A DNA stretch of 64,000 nucleotides, taken from NCBI GenBank assembly GCA_027605045.1, contig JAQFWX010000015.1:976455-1040454 (forward strand). Reading direction: 5' to 3'. The position numbers and the translations under genes were made by a program. The first letter of the stretch is position 1, and the number at the start of each line of letters is the position of its first letter. Origin of the DNA: Phallus indusiatus (Eukaryota > Basidiomycota > Agaricomycetes > Phallales > Phallaceae). Under the pieces are notes generated by a model. It was given only the letters and a program-made list of their open reading frames with translations, searched no databases and was not told the origin of the DNA. Positions 1 through 11,928 of this stretch are shown here, piece after piece.

Positions 1-1144
1 CTGTCACTCCACCTTCAAAAGACAACGAGGATACGAAAGTAATCCAAAAATGTGGCTCAGCTCCAAGCACGACGCACCCGGATCCCCCCGGAAGACGTTC
101 CGCTAAAGAACTCATCATCAACCAGCGTTTAGAACCACTTAACTAGCTTACAAGAAGGAGTGAAAACGATGGTGAAACCCTAAATACACATAAAACATTT
201 TGAGATCACTTATGAGGTAACTTACTTACCCGCATTGTTACACCTAACAGTGTACAACATACAGTAACATTTGCAATAAAGGCAAGAACGAGTAGTCCAA
301 GAACTCTCTTGTCGCTGCCCCATATTGCATACACCCGTAATATGAGCCAAACTGAGACGAAAAGGTAGTTTGAGAAAGTGTTTTTAGTTCTCATACCGAT
401 ATTACAGTTGATTACGACGTACCATCAGGAACGAATTTCGCGACTATGCCCCCAATTCCACTCCAAAGAGTACCGAAACGACAGCTAAAAAATGGTTGAA
501 TTCCAAGTATAATATAAGAACCCATTTGCACTTACAACTACATATATATGTGAATGTTCATTATTTGATGAAGGCATGATGGTGACTAGGAACGCAACTT
601 ACGGGGGTAGATGGGGCAGGCAGGAGAATTACTAAGTTTGGATCAATTTTGATTTATTTTTCATATAAAAACAGTAACACAATACCCAGTGTGTTCACCA
701 CCATGATGGTTAAAACGTAGTATCGATTCTGCAGAGAAATAAATTGGCAGCTCTGGAAGACTTTTCTAACCTGATTACGATTTACCAGCAGATACAATAG
801 CTTGGGAAGATTAAATTTCGATCCTTTGTGGATATATTTCACCTGATTTCAGCATGATAAAAACACAATAATCAACTGGTATTTCAAACTCACCTCGTCG
901 CCGATGGTCAATACTGCAATATTGTCGTTCCAGATCAGCTGATTAGAAGTTCCTTCGGAAGAATTTTACTCAACGAAGATCGTAGAGAAAGAACGTAAGT
1001 GACGCCGCTGTGATTGACGGGAAAAAAATCAGACAAATTAGGAACTGCTGAACCAGTGAATAACGTGCCTCCCAGGTAGTGCGACTTCCGAAGAGCATCA
1101 ATATACGCCGCAACATTTAGGGAAGACTGCTCATAAACGGACAT
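1..1144 (-). CDS. DUF6533-type multi-pass membrane protein, 3' part cut off by window edge
   Basis: Minus-strand gene read as several short exons; the end lies beyond position 1. Recognisable pieces, in order: an N-terminus ending in SHYLGG (from about 1144), a DUF6533 segment with IGDEV (about 950-890) continuing as KYIHKG and LPKLLYLL (about 840-785), NRYYVLTIMVVNTLG (about 725-690), then WLILRVYAIWGSDKRVLGLL (about 350-290). The RVYxxW motif followed by hydrophobic helices is typical of the basidiomycete DUF6533 family, whose function is unknown. The piece at 10-70 (tryptophan and SFEGG) matches the same part of the neighbouring paralogue at 3679-5370. The border of the first exon would need a GC rather than GT donor if the paralogue's structure is followed, so the 5' end is uncertain. 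An allele with damaged splice sites cannot be excluded. Confidence 0.6.
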
Positions 1145-3678
1145 TTCGTACAACGCCTCATAGAGCAAGCGGGATGAGATACTATAGGAAAGGTGACATG
1201 GGACGATCCACTGACTGAATCACTTTATGTATACGAGCGTGCCTGGGAATTGTAGCAGGAAATTACGTCCACCTGTGCCGTGCATTCTGCCATATATCAG
1301 CAGGTATGCTTTACATTGGACAGCTGCGTATTTTAAAAAAAAATCTTCTCAGTTGCTTCCCGAATACCTTGAGGCAACAAATGGGACGTTTCGCTCCCGT
1401 ACTTCGCAATTTACGTCATCCGGAAAATGGCGAAATAGGTTTGTTTACCGGAGCCAGTATTGTAACCCGGTGCGGAGCAGGTTCATATTTCGCATCCCTG
1501 CCCCAACCAGTGTCAGCTTTTTTTTTTCAATTCATCAAATGGAATATAAAGAATAGTGTTTGTATACAAGTCGTGACGAAGAAAGAAAGTTGGCTGGGGT
1601 TTTACCGAAGTTTCACCATTCTCTCCCATCTCAATCATGTACTGAAATAAATACTCGGAGTTAAGACTACGTCAAACAGTTTTCATCATATTACCCATTC
1701 TACATTCTTCCAGTCCTCCAATGAGGTCTTCTGATGATCATTTTTAATAGAAGAATTCTCCTGGAGTTGCCTGAAAAAATTCTTGTTTCACTGATTGGCA
1801 TCATCCGGGATTCTGAACCGTCCATTCTCCGACGGTGCCGCAATGTAATCGAAAATGCGTTGCCCATGGTTTGAAAAAGCGGGAAGAGTGCATGGGAAGT
1901 TCTTTATGTTCTACTCGCTTTGTTGCAACTAACTTTCTTGGTATTAGCATTATCAGGCGGTCGCTTCTACTGTACTAGTAGATACATACCAAAATTGGGT
2001 TTTGCGTGGATAGCACGACGCTGTTATTTTTTCTGCAACGAGCGAAAACCGTAAAAGTTCTTCTTAAAACTCTGAATAACTTCATATCGCCATTAGCCGG
2101 TATCGTCTTTATTGCAGTTGTGCATGAACCCGCTGCGCCTAGCACGGGTAAATGTGATTTAGTGAAATACTTACAGTTACATTTATCCACTGAACAATCT
2201 TTTTGCTTTCGACCCCGCTGCTCACCTTTCCTCTTGCGCATACCAGATGTATTCGTAATGAAAACGCTGCATTGTTGCCTTCCTTTTTAATATTTACTTG
2301 GTTATTCGTTGCGGTATTTCCAACAGTCAGAACGTATCCGAACTCCCTTCCACATACATTTTCAAGTTTCAGCCTCAAGATTTTATTTATAAGATCAGAA
2401 AGGGGCAGTTGATTCTAGTAGTCATCAGACAAGGTAGATACTTTCTGAACGTAATCTAATCGCATATAAGTCTGTTAAGTTTTCAAACCCACTGTTATTG
2501 GATGCCGACACCCATCTCCTCGAGTCTTCGTTCATACTGCCCATGTTAATTGGGCACAAGTAGCTGATTTTGAGGCCGGGGAATGGGTGTACCCGATGTG
2601 AATTCACAGTCAGGAACACAAGGTCGCCAACGCGGCAATCATAGGGTGTTTTTAGAATTCGACGTGAATTTGAATCGGTAATCCCTGACTCAGACCTACA
2701 TACATAGTTCATATTCCCTTGAAATATAAATCAAGCCTGAGGTTAGTAACGAGATGATAGCGTGGACGTCCATAGTACATAATACCCGATATTCATATAC
2801 CATTATATAGAAATTAAACATTGTGTTAATAGCCCGCTAATATCGATTCCGACTTAATGACTTACGGTGAAGATGCACGTAGGATGGCGACCGTGTGGTG
2901 CGTCGACTCTCTGAATCGGGTCGCTAGACAGTTTCCAAAAATGCCGCCATGGCATTGTTTCATTTCGTACAACCTCTCTAAACCATTAATAATAAAAAGT
3001 GTAGACATTGCAAAAGTGTCAGATGGAAATCATTGCCAATCCCATTTTATCATCTCCGAGATACCCAGTTCCCAGGCTGTCAACAAATCTGGCGGCAGCT
3101 TTCGACATGACCTTCGGAAGATATTTATAACTATTGACCACAAGGAGGCCAATTTTTTCCTCTGTCACATACATGCTGCACGTGGCGCAATTAGCTTTTC
3201 AGTAAGTGTATGGTACATTCCGGTTCATTTATCAAGGCATACATTCTTTATATGTACTGGTAACGGGATTCGGGGGAGAAAGAAGATCAATTGAGTTGTC
3301 CACATATTTAGAGGCGCCTTGTCAATGCTCGTATACCCACGGTCCATTTTCACGAAGTAACAGGATGACTACAACTGGTTCTCTATATGGGGATGTGAAA
3401 CAAAGGAGATAGAACCAGACAAGGCCGTAAGGCCAGCCAATCTAACGAATCCCCTAGAGACTTGAAAGAACCGGCCAAAACTAGACAATCAATGATGAAA
3501 GGGGACACCAATGATGAACCAGAGGGATGCTTTACTTCGAGGTCCAATGAAAATGAAGTCGGCCGATAGTCTTGTCTTCGCATTTGACTCCACTGAAATA
3601 AGGGTTTTTTTTTAGCACAATACGGGTATTAGAGAAATGGTAATATAAATCGTTTCAAATCGTCGCGAATCTTGCCAA
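1145..3678. other. Intergenic, no supported gene
   Basis: About 2.5 kb between the two DUF6533 paralogues. Open frames of up to 145 codons occur (for example plus 2857-3294) but show no domain, no codon bias and no intron pattern I recognise. AT-rich, with no tandem repeats or transposon termini seen. It may hold decayed copies of the neighbouring genes. Confidence 0.5.
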
Positions 3679-5370
3679 CTAACACAGAGGAGTGAGATCG
3701 TTCGTCCGGTTTAGTATAAATGGAGACTGTAACGTGGGACTGAGTGGTGAGAGAGGTTGTGGTGAAGACGCCGATGTTATTGGAACTGGAGATAGCTCAT
3801 GTTCTTGTTCTTGAGGATGTTTGGTCGTATGGGAAGCCACTTTCGATGCGACGTCTTCCGAGGATTGGAAGTGGAGATACATATCCGATGGCCTCAAATC
3901 AGAGAGGTGTTCATCTTCTTGAAAGACCTTCCGAATGCTAAGCATCACTCTGGTGCCTATACTCGATACTATGGCGCAAACGAACCTATGAATAGGTGAT
4001 GAGCATAACGCATAGCATCATAAAACAAACAAGCAAGCCAACGGACTGCGCAGGTAATATGACACCACTGAGCTGTTGTTTTTCTTGAGCAACTAATTGA
4101 TTATATCGTAGCTATGATACTTACAGGTGTTAGTGACGTAATGGACATGAAAGCCATTACGGTCCCCACAACCAAAAAGTACAGCGCACCCGTTTTATAT
4201 AAATGTGTTGCCAATGGTGTATCTCTCCTCGAGAAACCAGCTCTAGAGTTCATTACAGCTTTGACAAATGTGAAAGAGACTATGATCACTGAGAGAAAAA
4301 AATTCAAGGACTGAGTGGGCATAGAGGAATGATGGTGAATACCTTCAAAGGCGAGCGAAACTACGAATGTCAACCAATAGTTGCCCTCTGACCCTGTTAC
4401 AGCGCATCCAGTCGCGCCGGGGAGTCGTGAACGAGATGGAGAGATGATGAATCCCTAATGCACATCAGAATCAACACAAACGGTAAAACAATAAAAAGCG
4501 TGTCTTTACGCTAGTGACAACTCCCAACATTGTCGTCGAGAGGGCGACATTTCCAATGAATACTGTGAGCAAAACTGCGAGTACTTTGTTATCTCGATTC
4601 CACAGGGCGTAAACCCGTAAAATCAACCATACTATGTTCATGTCGATATAAGTAATAACTGGGTTTAATGAGAACGAACCGTCGAGGATGTACTTCGTTA
4701 AAAGACCACCGACAGTACTCCAGCGCGTTCCAAACACACAGCTAAGCAGGGGAACAACATAATCGTGTCATTTAAGTAACCCGGATTGAAGTGATTCAAC
4801 ATACAACTAAAACGAAAGATAAAAATCCAAGTAAACTTCAAGTAAACATTCACTTACTGAACGCGAAGGATTCGGTAATAAAAGTACTAAAAAATTCCAA
4901 GGTTAAATCTCTTAAGAAAAGTTGTGAAAACGTACTTAGAGTATTAATGATCATAACAGCCAAAGTATAGTAGCGATTCTATGTATGTATCAATCTTCCT
5001 ATTCAATCAGGGTAAACACTTAATTTCTTACAGATAGGTAGAGAATCTTTGGTAAGTTTGAGAGGGACCCTTGGTGTATATATCTGACCTAGAATCGTTG
5101 TTAATATAATATGAATGTCAGGACTATATGGGCGCACTTCATCATCGAACGTTAGGACTACCTCATCAGGTAAGAGAGTGGTTTCTGGTCTATGTACAGT
5201 GGATAACACTCAACGAATATCGTAACCAAAAAAAGTAAGAGACGCGGCTATAAATAAATCATAAAAATGAATCTACGTGTTCTCAATGTTTTCTACTCAC
5301 CGGCCAAGTAATGCGAACGTAGCAACAAGGTTAAGAATGAAGTTGCACTGAAAGGAGGGTTGTTGAACAT
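3679..5370 (-). CDS. DUF6533-type multi-pass membrane protein
   Basis: Start proposed at 5370 (MFNNPP...SHYLAG, followed by a GTGAGT donor), stop TAG at 3679. Exons carry, in order: TLLPDEV (about 5190-5160), VRYIHQGSLSNLPKILYLS (about 5085-5030), NRYYTLAVMIINTL (about 4975-4935), CVFGTRWSTVGGLL continuing into WLILRVYALWNRDNKVLAVLL (4740-4570), a tryptophan and FVVSLAFEG segment (4400-4340), a hydrophobic block with VMNSRAGFSRRDTPLA and LYFLVVGTVMAFMSI (4330-4130), and a Ser/Pro/Gln-rich cytosolic tail (3948-3679). The order matches DUF6533 proteins, about six or seven helices with a variable C-terminus. Closest relative in the window is the partial gene at 1-1144. The function of the family is not known. 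Exon borders are approximate. Confidence 0.7.
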
Positions 5371-7126
5371 CTTGCACTACAGAAGAGCGCAGTCACGCAT
5401 AAGCAGTGTTTTGAATGCTCGTTATTAGGGCTTAAAGCCTGGGAAAATAAATCACTCGCTTGATCAATCGAAATTCGGCTGCATGCCAAGTTTGGCGGCC
5501 TGGCTTCTCAATATCTCAATACTCGCGTAATTTTATATGCATTTTTTCCGTACGCGCTCTGTCATAAAAATCACCTCTTCAGAGAAGGTCAGCGGTTTGA
5601 ATATTAACATGCAACTTGACACATTCACCTTTGGCGTGTTATGAGCATGTTATAAATAAAACCATTTCTGCTTCGCGGTTTAATGTTTCAACCCAGACAC
5701 GGAGCTTAAAGCAAATGTCCCTCGAGCCCGGGAAATACCGAAACCTCGGCACATGCACCTCCTTGTACGTGTATCATCTTGAATGAATAAAAATGACCTA
5801 TATCCCTACCTGAGAGTAATGGCTGTCTTCTAATGATTTCCCGAATTAGCCGTGACAAACACCGGACAGATCTGGCAAAGCAAGGTAATTGTGAGATTTC
5901 ATGAGAACATGTACCGTATGTATTGCTCGAATCGGAAGATATTACGGAAGGAACCCATTATTTGCTCTATAAGCAATTCCCCGAAATGCTTCATGTTTAC
6001 GCTTCACCATCTTTGGAAATAAACAGTTGACAGTTTAGGTGTGTGTACCTCTTTCTAGCCGAAATTGGTAGCCAAGTTCTATAACGGCCGAGAATTATAG
6101 TTAGAACACGGTGGATGATGATATCAAGGTCCTACAGTAATTTCAAATGGTCCGCTTGGACTTCCAATATTTAGTAATTCCGGGGCAGTTGTGCAATGAA
6201 TGTAATATACCTTGCGCTGGCCATTTGATTACCATCCCAAGAAAATTGTCTGAACTCAATTTAAAACGCTTGTCCAATAGTCGTCATTTTACAGAAGCAA
6301 TTTTTTCCTTTCTCCTAGGATCTCGGGATGCTGCTTGTAGTTTAAGGTTCGGCTTTAACATACCATATGACAGGTACACAGTGAATGTCGCAAGGGGCGA
6401 TAGTGAATAGAGAACAAGTAAATACCATGTACGACCATTCCATGTGCATTTCATTTCAAAAAGCAGGCAGTTGATTCTCCTGGTCAGTATGCTCGAGTAT
6501 GCAACCGTATTCATCAGTGTTGAATTTTGACATCAGCCGGACGATCCCAAATGGCGCTCTGTCAAGCCAGACGAATAAGATATATATTTCAGATACTAGG
6601 AGTCATTTCTTCTCGCGTCTGACGGTGATTAAACCCATAGACAGATTCAGTTGCTAAAGTGCGGAGCGTTCCGTAAACGCATGATGGCGTAAGGACACAC
6701 CAATGACAATTTTCACGTTATGAAGAAAACCTTCTCACACCGCTTAATTTAAGATGTTCTTAGTGTGCTATAGAAAGAGGGGTACAAATGTTTAAGCGAG
6801 GTTATATCTGGATGGCAGACCAAGTCCAGACTTACTTTAACTTCAGCTCAAGCTATGTATAATTCTTGGGGCGCGTAACTTTTGTAATAGCGAGGGAAGC
6901 ATGAATTTGAAACTCGCGGTGTTTTGTTTTTTTTTAGTTCGGAATTCGGCTAACAGAACTGCGCTACAAACATCAAATCTTGCGTCCGCTTAGACAAAAC
7001 TCACGTGAACAGAAGATTTTCAGTCAAGAATGTATGTGGTAGTTGCTGAAGCACTTTGGAAAGTACAAAAAGTGGTAGAATAAAGCTGACTCCATTCGTT
7101 TTAAGATATGCCTTGATCAATGCAAA
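5371..7126. other. Intergenic, no supported gene
   Basis: About 1.75 kb between a DUF6533 gene start and the 3' end of the GCFC gene. Only short unconvincing open frames (up to 87 codons at 6147-6410). No repeats, tRNA or transposon ends recognised. Confidence 0.5.
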
Positions 7127-10098
7127 TTACTGTAGTCGTCTTACAACTTCTACGGGAATCAGCTCCGATGGTGTGGATTCCACGACCTAAACATTGTTGA
7201 ACATCGGCATCACAAGGTAACAATGAAACGGATACACCCACTTTTCGGATAAACCCTTCACCCCCTATATCCCAGGCTCTCTCAGCAATGGGCAGTATAC
7301 AACTTCGGATCAGGTTTGTGACAATTTCCCCAATGCCAAATTTTTCCCCGCTGTATTTTCTCCATTTAAGCAGGTTGAGAAGTAATTTCAACCTGCGTGC
7401 GAGGAATTGACGTCGTGCTGGATCTGCCTGAGGATCAAAAGGTGCTCCTAAACTATTTTTTGGGCTCAAAGATATCGCCAGTTGGTCCGTCGTCGCGGTT
7501 AGGCTGTCCCGGAAAACCGTACTTACGGATTTCAAAAACATCTAACATGTTATTAATTATCTATCAATCAGTAAATCACGCTTAAGAAAACCGAAGAACC
7601 TTACTTGAAAGCGCGCTCCGTTTTCTTCAACAGAAGCCTCAATTTGCTCGGCGATGTCGATCATACGACGAGTATGCAAAGCGGAATAAGGGTCAAAAGC
7701 CCCGCCTTCAATGATTTTGCATAATCGTGGGATAACTGCTTGCGAGATCATGGATGACACCATTTCCCCACCAGGTCCAATCTCTGGTTCTATATCTTCT
7801 TCCTCCATTTGAGATTCATTTGGAGGCCTAGAGTATTGATGCAACGCCACGGCCCAGTCAAACGACTCTAAACTATTTGATGGATCCTGGTAATGAGTCA
7901 AAATTAATTATTGGTAATAAAGTCTGGCGAGGTTTTACCGCGCACTCACAGCAATAGGGTCCCAAGCAACCATTTCTAAGCGGCTCCAAAACTCCCATGC
8001 TGCCACAAGACCGAGTCCGCCCCAGGCTCCAACATAACTATCCTCATACTCCCGTCTCCATTCCCCAAACCATTTAGCCAATCCCAGCTGGGGATCACGA
8101 AATTCTTCCGCCCGAACATCTGAAAGTATGCCTTTCCGCCGCTGTTTGACCTTGTCAATCGCTAATCGGAAATCATTGGCGTCAGAAGGAGAGAGAGACC
8201 CATCGGTCGAATAGCCGTCATCATCATTTTGAGGATCAGTTGACCAACTGCGATTCTTTCGCAGTAATCTCCGGTTCAAGCGACTAGTCCGGCGTGAAAC
8301 ACGAATCGACGGATCCGCCAAATTTGAAGATGAAATATCCCGGCCGAATTCATCCATCTTTTCTGACTGCGGAGATGACGGCGGAACTCCAAGAAACAAC
8401 GCGATATCATCCTCATCGTCAAGACGTCTCCGTTTGGAAATCATGTCATATCGTTCGGTTAACAACGAGATGTGCTCGTCTTCCAGCTTCTCGAGTTGGG
8501 GATACTGAAGCATAATAAGATCTACAGAAGTCCACGCCACGGAATAAGCTAATACCGCGTACCTTTTCGTCCAAGAACATCGCCATATTCTCAATCCAAT
8601 CACGGAATGCAGTAAACCATCCTCTCTTCCGTTCAGATTTTTCAATTAGCTGTCTCATCTGAATCTCCTTCTGTTCTATAGAAGAACGTTCGTCCGCCAG
8701 GGACGACAGTGCAGCGGTATTTGATGAATGAGAGGATGTTAATGCCGTCAAAGAACCTGCGACGCGCCCAAGAGCCTGAGAAAGAGTAGGAATCGGTGTC
8801 GCAACAGGTACTGAAACGTTTGATCAGATCGGACTTGTGCTAATCAAAGAGTAACTATGACAAACTCGGCGCAGGTTTATATGTCAGCTTAACCTAGTGT
8901 GCCTGAAAGTGAGGGAGATGTTTTGAAACACAAAGAACGGACATACAGAAGGCTTTTCCTTTGTATCTTCAATAGGCGCTGCTCTCCGAATCTGAGAGAG
9001 CTCCCATTCTCTCGCTTCTTCATCCTCTTCCTCCTCCCTAGACACACGCCTTCAGAGATAACCACAAATAGAAAACGTTGACTCACGCGTCTTCAATCAT
9101 TTCAACCATACCCATTCGTCGTTTGCGTTCTTCTTCCTTTCGGGCCTTTTTTCCCAAGGCTATCCTTTCCTGAGCTTGAGTGTATTCCGCCAACTCTGTC
9201 TCACGTTGAAAACACCATCCAATAGCGCTACGAAACAGGTGTACATTACCTTCCTCTCCCTCGCCTAATTCATCCTCTTCGCGAACAAGTCGGCTTTCTG
9301 GATGTGGTCCCTGTGCCCAGTCGTCTGCTTTCGTCACCGATAGAGATATGTAGTCCGCGCTGGGATCTGTTCCACGAAGTCGAGTGCGCTTTTCTTTCGC
9401 AGCCGTTATTGCTGAATCAGATGGAATAAGAGTCCCTAATGTTGAGATTCAGAACAGACGCGATAAGAGAACACAGCGTGATGATGGTAACCCACCAGTG
9501 GCAACTTCCGACAAATTCTCCACGACAGCACCCTCGATATCAAAGACATTAGACATGTCAAGAGAACTATCAAAGGAAGCGTCTCCTGCCGTGCTGTCTA
9601 AAGCGTTCTTGTTCGCTGGTGTAGATGGTGTACTGGCTTTCAGTTCTTCGAGATAAGCTTTGGTGTAGCTCGGGGAGCTTGTTTGTGCGGATATCGTTGC
9701 TTGATCCAAATTATCTGGTAGAGAAAACCTAACGAGCAGAGATGAGAAGCCAGTCCTCAGACATTGTAAAATCATACCCCGGACTGGAACTTGGACTTCG
9801 ACCTAAAGTTAGTTTACGGCTCAAGCTTGACTTCTTTACTTTGAACACCTCGTTATCGGTCGATTCCTAGTATGAGCATAAGTACCATGTATTACCACCA
9901 AGACAAAACAGGTACCTGTTCTTCGCTCCCGAAACTAAGCCTTCCAACCTTCGTCTTCTTCTGTTTGTTCTTCAATTTTTGAGCTAACATTTCAGCGGCA
10001 ACACCCGATGGCGCAGTATTCGTGCTATCATCTTCAACTTCACGAATTCGGGATCCGCGCGATTTGACGCGTCTGATTATTGGCATATCCTCGTCCAT
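7127..10098 (-). CDS. GCFC domain protein, PAXBP1/GCFC2-like
   Basis: Ten exons fit phase and splice signals: 10098-9916, 9866-9778, 9728-9496, 9435-9087, 9037-8943, 8810-8563, 8504-7950, 7886-7605, 7541-7242, 7186-7127, giving about 797 residues. The N-terminus is acidic/basic and disordered (MDEDMPIIRRVKSRGSRIRE). A Glu-rich coiled part holds EWELSQIRRAAP, a family hallmark, then come predicted coiled coils (IEQKEIQMRQLIEKSERKR). The GCFC region follows in exon 7 (WFGEWRREYEDSYVGAWGGL, then WEFWSRLEMVAWDPI) and continues through the C-terminus. In animals these proteins bind the intron-lariat spliceosome/DHX15 machinery; nuclear RNA processing is inferred for the fungal protein. The last intron (7241-7187) is inferred because it gives a short plausible tail; reading through would end at 7101 instead. 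Confidence 0.88.
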
Positions 10099-10400
10099 GT
10101 CGATATAATTGCTTCAAGTTAGTCTCGATAATCAGAAAAAAGACAGTGGTGTGGTTTATGTGCAAGGCCGGTGTCCGAATGTGCGGCGCGTCACACTCTG
10201 TCACGTGCTACGGCCGAAACGATTGGACGGCGGATTGAAGACGGTCATCTCGAGAACAAACAATGCGAAAACTTTAAACGTCGTCTACACTTTGAAATAC
10301 GTATTGAAATGATATTTGATTTAGTTATATAAATACACCACAGCTCAAATAATCCAAAAAATATATAATACTAATGCAACTGTGGCGGCTACCATTACTA
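10099..10400. promoter_or_regulatory. Intergenic spacer, probable promoter of the GCFC gene
   Basis: About 300 bp between the GCFC start codon (10098, minus) and the stop of the next minus-strand gene (10401). It holds a palindromic CACGTG E-box at 10202-10207 in a GC-rich stretch, about 105 bp upstream of the GCFC start. The AT-rich end near 10330-10375 probably serves as the 3' region of the upstream gene. Function is inferred. Confidence 0.35.
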
Positions 10401-11928
10401 CTATTGCTCGGAGTAAGTGGGAGGTACATCAGCAGCGATAAGATTGTCAGGGATGGCAGGCTGCGATAAACGAACGCCGCTGTCTTCGTGTTGAACAGGT
10501 AATATCGTAGTTATTCTGCCTACCGATGCAGGTCGTTCTGGTGAGGATTGGATCAGTTGAGTGGGAGAAGCTGAGACTCGGAGCGGCCCGGTAGAAGTTT
10601 CCTCGATCGTGTGAGGCGGAAATGGAATGTTTGGGTCGGTAGAAATCGAAGCCGAATTGGAGGATTGTGAGAGATCGCGAGCATGCGAAGTATTTTGTTC
10701 GGCAGTCTGCTTCGATGGCGACAATGAAGCTGTTCGAGAGATAAAATGCGGCTGTGCGGGATATGGTTCTATGACGCTACGCAGCTTGGCACGATTTCCA
10801 TTACTCCGTTTGCGAGATCTGAGCCAGAAGAACAGGATTGTGCACACTATAATTCCTCCAATAACACCTACAACGCTTCCAATAATGCTTCCAGCGTGTG
10901 ATGCATGTGATGAGCCACTGACGCTACTGCTGTGATTGGTGGACGAAAGAAACGTAGATAAGAAAGAGCCGTTTTTCACGATAAGATATTCCAGCGTTAA
11001 AGGAGCCTGTCCTGGACTTCCTGTGTATCTAGCGGAAAGTGTGTGAGACCCCATCATAAGATCTTCAGTCATGAAAAAAAGTTGGTTAGAAACTGTGGTG
11101 AAATTTGGTGACTTTGCGGGATCGAGTGCTATTTCGAAAGGTGTGTAGGGTTGATCATCAACTGAATATTCGCCCGAGGATGCATTGAGGGGGCCATCAC
11201 GAGAGAAAACCCCATACCAAGACAGTTGGGTCCCTGCATCATTTTTTTATGAAATTTTTCAAACAGTATATTCAAATTGGGACTTCCGTACCAATGAAGG
11301 TCACGTTAATAAGCCCATTGGGATCTGTTGTTTGGTTTGCGGTTTCCGTTGTTACAGCGCTCCATCCTGAAATATAGTTAATACCTGAATCGTTGTTATT
11401 GATGACAATCAGTGAATTCTCTAAGGAGACATTTGGGGATGGTCGATATTGGATAGTGTCCAAATAAAATTTTACCTCCTCCGATGAGGTTATGTTAACG
11501 ACGATTTCATGCGCGGTATCCGAAATACTTGTTTGGTTGCAAAATGCGTAATTGTTTTCATAAGCCTCAGGATTCTGAGGTGGCATAAGAATACCGTCGA
11601 GGTAACATGACCAAGTAAGAGCCGACAGGTTTGCTGGTGGCCAAGTGGTCGGTGGGCAGATAGTGCCAAATACGCCTATTGACGAGCCTAAGAATTTCCA
11701 AGCTAAAATAAATTTTTGCAATTAATGAAGAATTTCATGGTGCTGACCGTTGAATTTAAAGGAAAAACTGCCTGTTGTCGTCGTGAAGTGTAATGTGCGC
11801 GAAAATGCCGGACCAAAAAATCCAACGTTATCAACCGCGTCGGACGCCACCGTTGTCCAATTCCCGGAATATGTTATACTTGCACCGTCGTCGTTTCTGA
11901 CGAGGATCTCTCGGTCTTGCAAAGACAT
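10401..11928 (-). CDS. Single-pass membrane protein with Ser-rich cytosolic tail, paralogue of 36546-38020
   Basis: Three exons: 11928-11748, 11687-11292, 11233-10401 (about 469 residues), phases consistent. The protein starts MSLQDREILVRNDDGASITY with no classical signal peptide. Two beta-sandwich-like repeats follow, each with the pattern YSGNW / FNG and Asn-X-Ser/Thr sites, typical of a large basidiomycete family of putative cell-surface proteins. One membrane helix follows (SIIGSVVGVIGGIIVCTILFF, about residues 295-315), then basic stop-transfer residues RSRKRS and a Ser/Pro/Thr-rich tail ending PPTYSEQ. The extracellular part resembles carbohydrate-binding or Mid2/Axl2-like sensor ectodomains only in layout. 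No enzymatic motif is visible. Function unknown; a wall or surface sensor is a guess. Confidence 0.8.

Noticed and set aside
2857..3294. 145-codon frame between the DUF6533 genes
   Set aside because: No similarity recognised, no promoter or intron features; length is possible by chance in 2.5 kb.
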